Positions 60,501 to 64,000 of a stretch of DNA of 64,000 nt are shown piece by piece. This DNA comes from Dendrolimus kikuchii. Its lineage: Eukaryota; Arthropoda; Insecta; Lepidoptera; Lasiocampidae. The position numbers and the translations under genes are program-made. How positions within the stretch are numbered: the first letter of the stretch is position 1; each line of letters begins with the position of its first letter. The notes beneath the pieces are model-generated. The model searched no databases and was not told the origin of the DNA. It saw nothing but the letters and a program-made list of their open reading frames with translations. The stretch covers positions 19,083,435-19,147,434 of the forward strand of contig CM034389.1 in the NCBI GenBank assembly GCA_019925095.2. The letters run 5' to 3'.

Positions 60501-61135
60501 ATTAAAGTAGTGTCAGAAATACAATTAGCTAAACCAAAACATAACGACAGCGAAACATCACCAAATAGAATCACTCGCTATAATTATGCTCATAGTGTTA
60601 ATAAAGCAAAGGATTTTCTACTTTCTAAAGCTTTTAAGAAAGTCTTGCAAAGAAAAGACACTTTCAGTAATGAAAAGGAACTCTCCGATTTTTTAGAAGA
60701 ATATGAAGATGATTCTGGTTAATAGTTCCCAATATTTATACCTCTTATAGTAAATAAGTTTTGTTGATTTTTATGTTAATGTTTATTACCTAATGATGAC
60801 TGACCATGTCTTAAAGATAAAAACTTAAAGTTTTTATCTAAATATTTAAGAATAATTATTAAAACTGTTAATTAATATTAAGTGCCAATGACTGATTGCT
60901 ATGTGCTAACAACTGTACTTTTGATGCCAATTACTGTACTTTTCGGAACAATAAATTTTATAATTTTTTGTTTTAAACTGTGTTTACCTGAATGAATGTG
61001 TTTTTATTCCTAAAATAATAAATGATTAAAATGTTTTATGAAGATTAAATTAGAATCTGAAATCTAGTTTAATTTTTAAAAAACAAATCTTGGCTAGATA
61101 GCCTTAAGGTGCCAATCATTATATAGTTTACCCTA
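57566..61135 (+). mobile_element. pogo/Tigger-like DNA transposon with TA target duplication
   Basis: Left end TA + gggtaaactata (57566-57579) and right end tatagtttaccc + TA (about 61122-61135) are perfect 12-base inverted repeats flanked by TA. Inside, near both ends, are repeats of 'tgccaatnatt'-type motifs (about 57993-58025 and 60885-61115), possible transposase-binding sites. The decayed transposase occupies 58292-60722. Confidence 0.7.
58292..60722 (+). pseudogene. pogo/Tigger-like DDE transposase, multiple frameshifts
   Basis: Segments in different frames read in order. First a psq-type start (MPKVSEGGS, KYTEKDIIKAIEAVRN). Then a CENP-B-like HTH part (LPEHEEKTLVQWIITCSRKG, NNKPGEGWYRLFLKRHPDV). 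Then the DDE core: first Asp in FNGDETNFQL, second in IDGHKSHMDY, third in LQPADVSAFKPMKNAW. A long Lys/Ser-rich tail follows to 60722. Frame changes near 58415, 58618, 59150 and 59412 and several in the tail make it inactive. The family (DDE_1/pogo) is confident from the three catalytic contexts. Confidence 0.8.
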
Positions 61136-61535
61136 TTAAACTGTTTTTCCAACAGATTTTGCCGATGTCGCTTAAAACAAATATCCTTTCACCTCTCGAT
61201 ATCATTGCTTATATTTGCCCTACAATAAAATTTAATATTTTTGATTAATAAAGGTTTGTTTTTCAAGATGTGACATAGTTTTTCAATACGTACAGATAAA
61301 TCAGCTTCGAGACTTTTTGCATTTGTAGTAGTATTTGTATATTTACAGGAATTCTAAACTTGAAATTTAATATTAAAAATTATGATTAATATTTATTATT
61401 TTAATAACGTTTAATATTATTAGTTTTATATTAAGTACCTGCCTATAAAAATATATAAAAAGTATTTATTTATGTGCTGACAGTACACTACTACAAACGC
61501 AAAACGTCTCGAAGCTAATTAATCTGCTAACTTAT

Positions 61536-63849
61536 TTACACCAACTTTATTATAGGAAAATGCCTATGTACTGAGAAATCGAATTCGGGCGGTGCCGACG
61601 AGTCCCTTTTGTGCCCACCGGCTAATAGTTTCAATACTACGAAATTCGTTTTTGATACTTTCAACAGATCTGTTACCTGTAGAAAAACACTTTAGTTAAG
61701 ACCATCCATACACACATTACAGATGCGAAAGTAACTCTGTTACGTTTTGATGGAGAAGCACGTTATCCAACAATTTTGCTTACATGCAGTATCGATATCA
61801 ATAATGAACACAGGATACTTTCTATCCCAGGAACTGGGATAGGTTGCTTGTTGGAATATGATCCCGGTATAGTATTCTTCTTTCAAGATAATTGAGAAGT
61901 GTCATCCATTCCATAAATAAATGTGAAAGTAATTTTGTTTATGTCTGTTTGTATTTTTATTTTTTGTTCTCAGCCCGCAGAATGGTCAGATATCAAATTT
62001 CAATGAAATTTTATATAAACATATTTTAAGAATTAGGGATGAACAGAGAAATTATTATCCTTAATGATAGTGCAAATTCCATGGAATACGTATTTCAGTA
62101 AGAAATGCACAGGTTTGATGTCATTATGGGTATGAAAAAAATTAAATATTCATCAACTTACTTCCTGATCAGGAATTGTGATTGTCTCTAATAATGTGCG
62201 AGCTTGTTGGAAATGTTTACAACCGCCCAAATATAGGATCACAGGATTTTCATACCTGAAAACATACACAGATAACTTAGCTGGCAGTCTTATAATAAAA
62301 AGAAAATTCTTCTAGACAACCCCAATAATTAATTAGATTATCAAAAATAAAATGGCAGAAAACTTACTGCAAAGGTTGGGTCATCTCGCAGAACTCGTGG
62401 TAATGGACCTGCGGCGGAGTGAGCACCGACAACGGCGCAAACCGATGCTTGTACCGGACCGCTTCGTTGTCGAACTCCGACTGGGGCTGCTTTATTTTTC
62501 CTTGCAGTTTAAATGCAACAAGCGCCTGAAATTTATATAATAGGGTAGGTGACAATCAGATAGACTGATATTTTAACCAATTTCAAGAAAAGGAATTTGT
62601 CAATCGGATCTCAATGGACGGCCAATACAGTGGCTCCGGGTTCGATTCCTGGCATGGTAAATTTCGGAAACGATCTTACTTTTATTTACTATGGTCTGGG
62701 TGTCTGAGATCGGCCTGGATAATATAACACATAATATATTATATAACACAAGCGTGACTTAATAAAACTACGTTTTAACGGTTTTAATGGCGGTAATTTT
62801 ATTTGACTTTGGTTTTTCCGACGTTTCGGCCACTTTTCAGTGGCCGTGATCACGGAAGACCACGGCGTGACCACATAAGGTCACGGCCACTGAAAAGTCG
62901 CCGAAACGTCGGAAAAACCAAAATCAAATAAAATTTCCGCGCTTGAAACCGTTAAAACGTAGTTTTATTATGTATACAAGTCGCGAAAACTTAAGAAAAT
63001 ATTACAAGCGTGACTTGCTTAGCTGGGGTATATATAGGTACAATGTGTATGTGTCTGCCGATGATTATTATTATAATTTATCGTGTTAAAATTTGTTATG
63101 TATGTTTTGCCATAACCCTTATTGTTTCTGAACCGATTTTGATCATTCTTTTTGCGTTGAATTCAGTACAACTTTTATATTTTCATCGTTATTTGATACC
63201 ATATATGTAACTTAAAAACGAAAAATAAAAAAAATCTAGCAAAAAAGAACCCGACTTCAACAGTAACTAAAAAGCAAAAAATAAATATTATCTTTTTTTT
63301 TTTTTTTATTGCAGGAGATCAGCAGACAGGCAGACGGCCCACTTGATGGAAAGCGGTTACCATCGCCTATGGACATTTGCAACACCAAGTTTCTGCAAAT
63401 GCGCTGCTGCTCTCTTAAGGGAAACTGGAACCTAGTCACTAATGCCGGAACACAACTCAAGGTTGTTATGGCGACATACTTTAGACCAGGGGTGGTAGCC
63501 ATCCAGTCGGGCGAATGCCCTACCACCTGGCGAATCTACATTTGCATCTTGAACTCAGTGCCAAGTAAGACATAAAAAACAACAATTTTGCAAAATACAG
63601 TAATTTTTATATTTTACATGTTCTTGTTTGAATTTGCTTAGTGATAATCATATCACCTTGTAATATCCGCCGCACATGTTCTGCATGACCTGGCACATGA
63701 GGCCCTCCCTGGCGTAGGGGCGCGTGCGCTTCTTCTGCTTGCGGGCGCCGCTCCGCTTGGCGTCGCCGCGCCGCGCGCCCTCCCCCGCCAGCCCCTCGGC
63801 GCGCCCCAGCGCCGACACCAGCCAACCGTACAGGAACTCGTATAGATAC
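61536..63849 (-). CDS. Naa35: Naa35, NatC N-terminal acetyltransferase auxiliary subunit, C-terminal part (gene continues off the right edge)
   Basis: Four exons join in frame: complement(63657..63849), complement(62368..62525), complement(62162..62255) and complement(61536..61676), giving the last 194 residues and a stop. All have GT-AG borders (e.g. CAAG|gtgata, GCA|gtaagt, GAA|gtaagt) and phases match. Diagnostic Naa35/Mak10 phrases are [17 protein letters not shown] with [37 protein letters not shown], and the C-terminus [14 protein letters not shown] with PPEFDFS. Naa35 anchors the catalytic subunit Naa30 and Naa38 at the ribosome, where NatC acetylates nascent proteins starting Met plus a hydrophobic residue. 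The first exon shown is GC-rich (alanine/arginine-rich insert before KKRTRPY). Introns hold a palindromic MITE and two SINE-type repeats. The N-terminal majority is outside the window. Confidence 0.88.
62604..62720 (+). repeat. tRNA-derived SINE-2 copy
   Basis: Box-B-type 'gggttcgattcctgg' followed by 'catggtaaatttcggaaacg' and 'actatggtctgggtgtctga', matching 15560-15722 inverted. In a Naa35 intron. Confidence 0.6.
62758..62968. mobile_element. Palindromic foldback MITE
   Basis: Near-perfect ~95-base arms: 'aaaactacgttttaacggtt', 'tttttccgacgtttcggc', 'acttttcagtggccgtga', then the mirror arms 'gtcacggccactgaaaagt', 'cgaaacgtcggaaaaacc', 'accgttaaaacgtagtttt'. No ORF. Lies in the Naa35 intron between exons 62368-62525 and 63657-63849. 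Confidence 0.85.
63290..63532 (-). repeat. Short interspersed element A copy
   Basis: Minus-strand copy from 'attgcaggagatcagcagac' to 'ccctaccacctggcg'. In the Naa35 intron, preceded by an A/T-only run. Confidence 0.78.
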
Positions 63850-64000
63850 CTGTCATAACATGTTTCAACACATTTTCTCAAAAAATGCATTTACGACACA
63901 TGCATGTATACATTGTTCCAAAGTTGTAAAATTATGCACCATACCACGGAACGTACGGCAAAAATATTTAATAATTCCATCAAGGAGTTTCACATTACGA

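Noticed and set aside
63607..63890. Alternative GC-rich open frames overlapping the Naa35 exon
   Set aside because: Alanine/arginine-rich frames arise from the GC-rich exon in other phases; only the Naa35 frame joins the downstream exons.

Overview
The window is insect nuclear DNA, almost certainly from a moth or butterfly. It is AT-rich with small genes, GT-AG introns and a dense load of LINEs, tRNA-derived SINEs, MITEs and cut-and-paste transposons. The retained proteins are insect-type: odorant-binding-like proteins with TATA promoters, and the C-terminal part of Naa35. There are no bacterial operons, Shine-Dalgarno sites, CRISPR arrays or replication origins.

The main host feature is a minus-strand tandem array of small secreted proteins with the helical PBP/GOBP (odorant-binding) pattern, reduced to four cysteines ('minus-C' OBPs). 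Each complete gene has two exons: a short leader exon encoding a signal peptide and ending in phase 0, and a second exon of about 110-120 codons that usually begins with an Arg-Pro pair. Complete two-exon genes lie at 1975-4410, 26978-28767, 36910-39668 and 44554-45970. Intact second exons without a clear leader of their own lie at 7304-7654, 11343-11681 and 14764-15120. A second exon with a single-base homopolymer frameshift lies at 17395-17752. Clear pseudo-exons lie at 8519-8863, 13109-13468 and 16477-16805. A good leader exon with a TATA box at 20875-20943 sits upstream of this second-exon-rich block, so either it serves several second exons or most leaders have been lost.

Two other host genes are visible. 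A three-exon plus-strand gene at 52175-54952 encodes an unrecognised acidic 144-residue protein. On the minus strand at the right edge, four exons (61536-63849) encode the C-terminal 194 residues of Naa35, the auxiliary subunit of the NatC N-terminal acetyltransferase; the rest lies beyond the window.

Mobile DNA fills most of the rest. There is a Gypsy-type LTR retrotransposon integrase fragment (690-1846), several non-LTR reverse-transcriptase fragments (23190-24010, 29440-30240, 32750-35000, 37640-37830, 46660-47515), a decayed mariner (30427-31377), and a decayed pogo/Tigger-like element with TIRs (57566-61135). A hAT-like element with an exact 8-bp target duplication (31759-35587) carries a LINE and interrupts a SINE. 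Several MITEs and at least 13 copies of one ~300-bp short interspersed element are also present. These insertions lie between and inside the introns of the OBP array and of Naa35.

All calls come from reading the sequence by eye. Family assignments rest on visible motifs, not on database searches.
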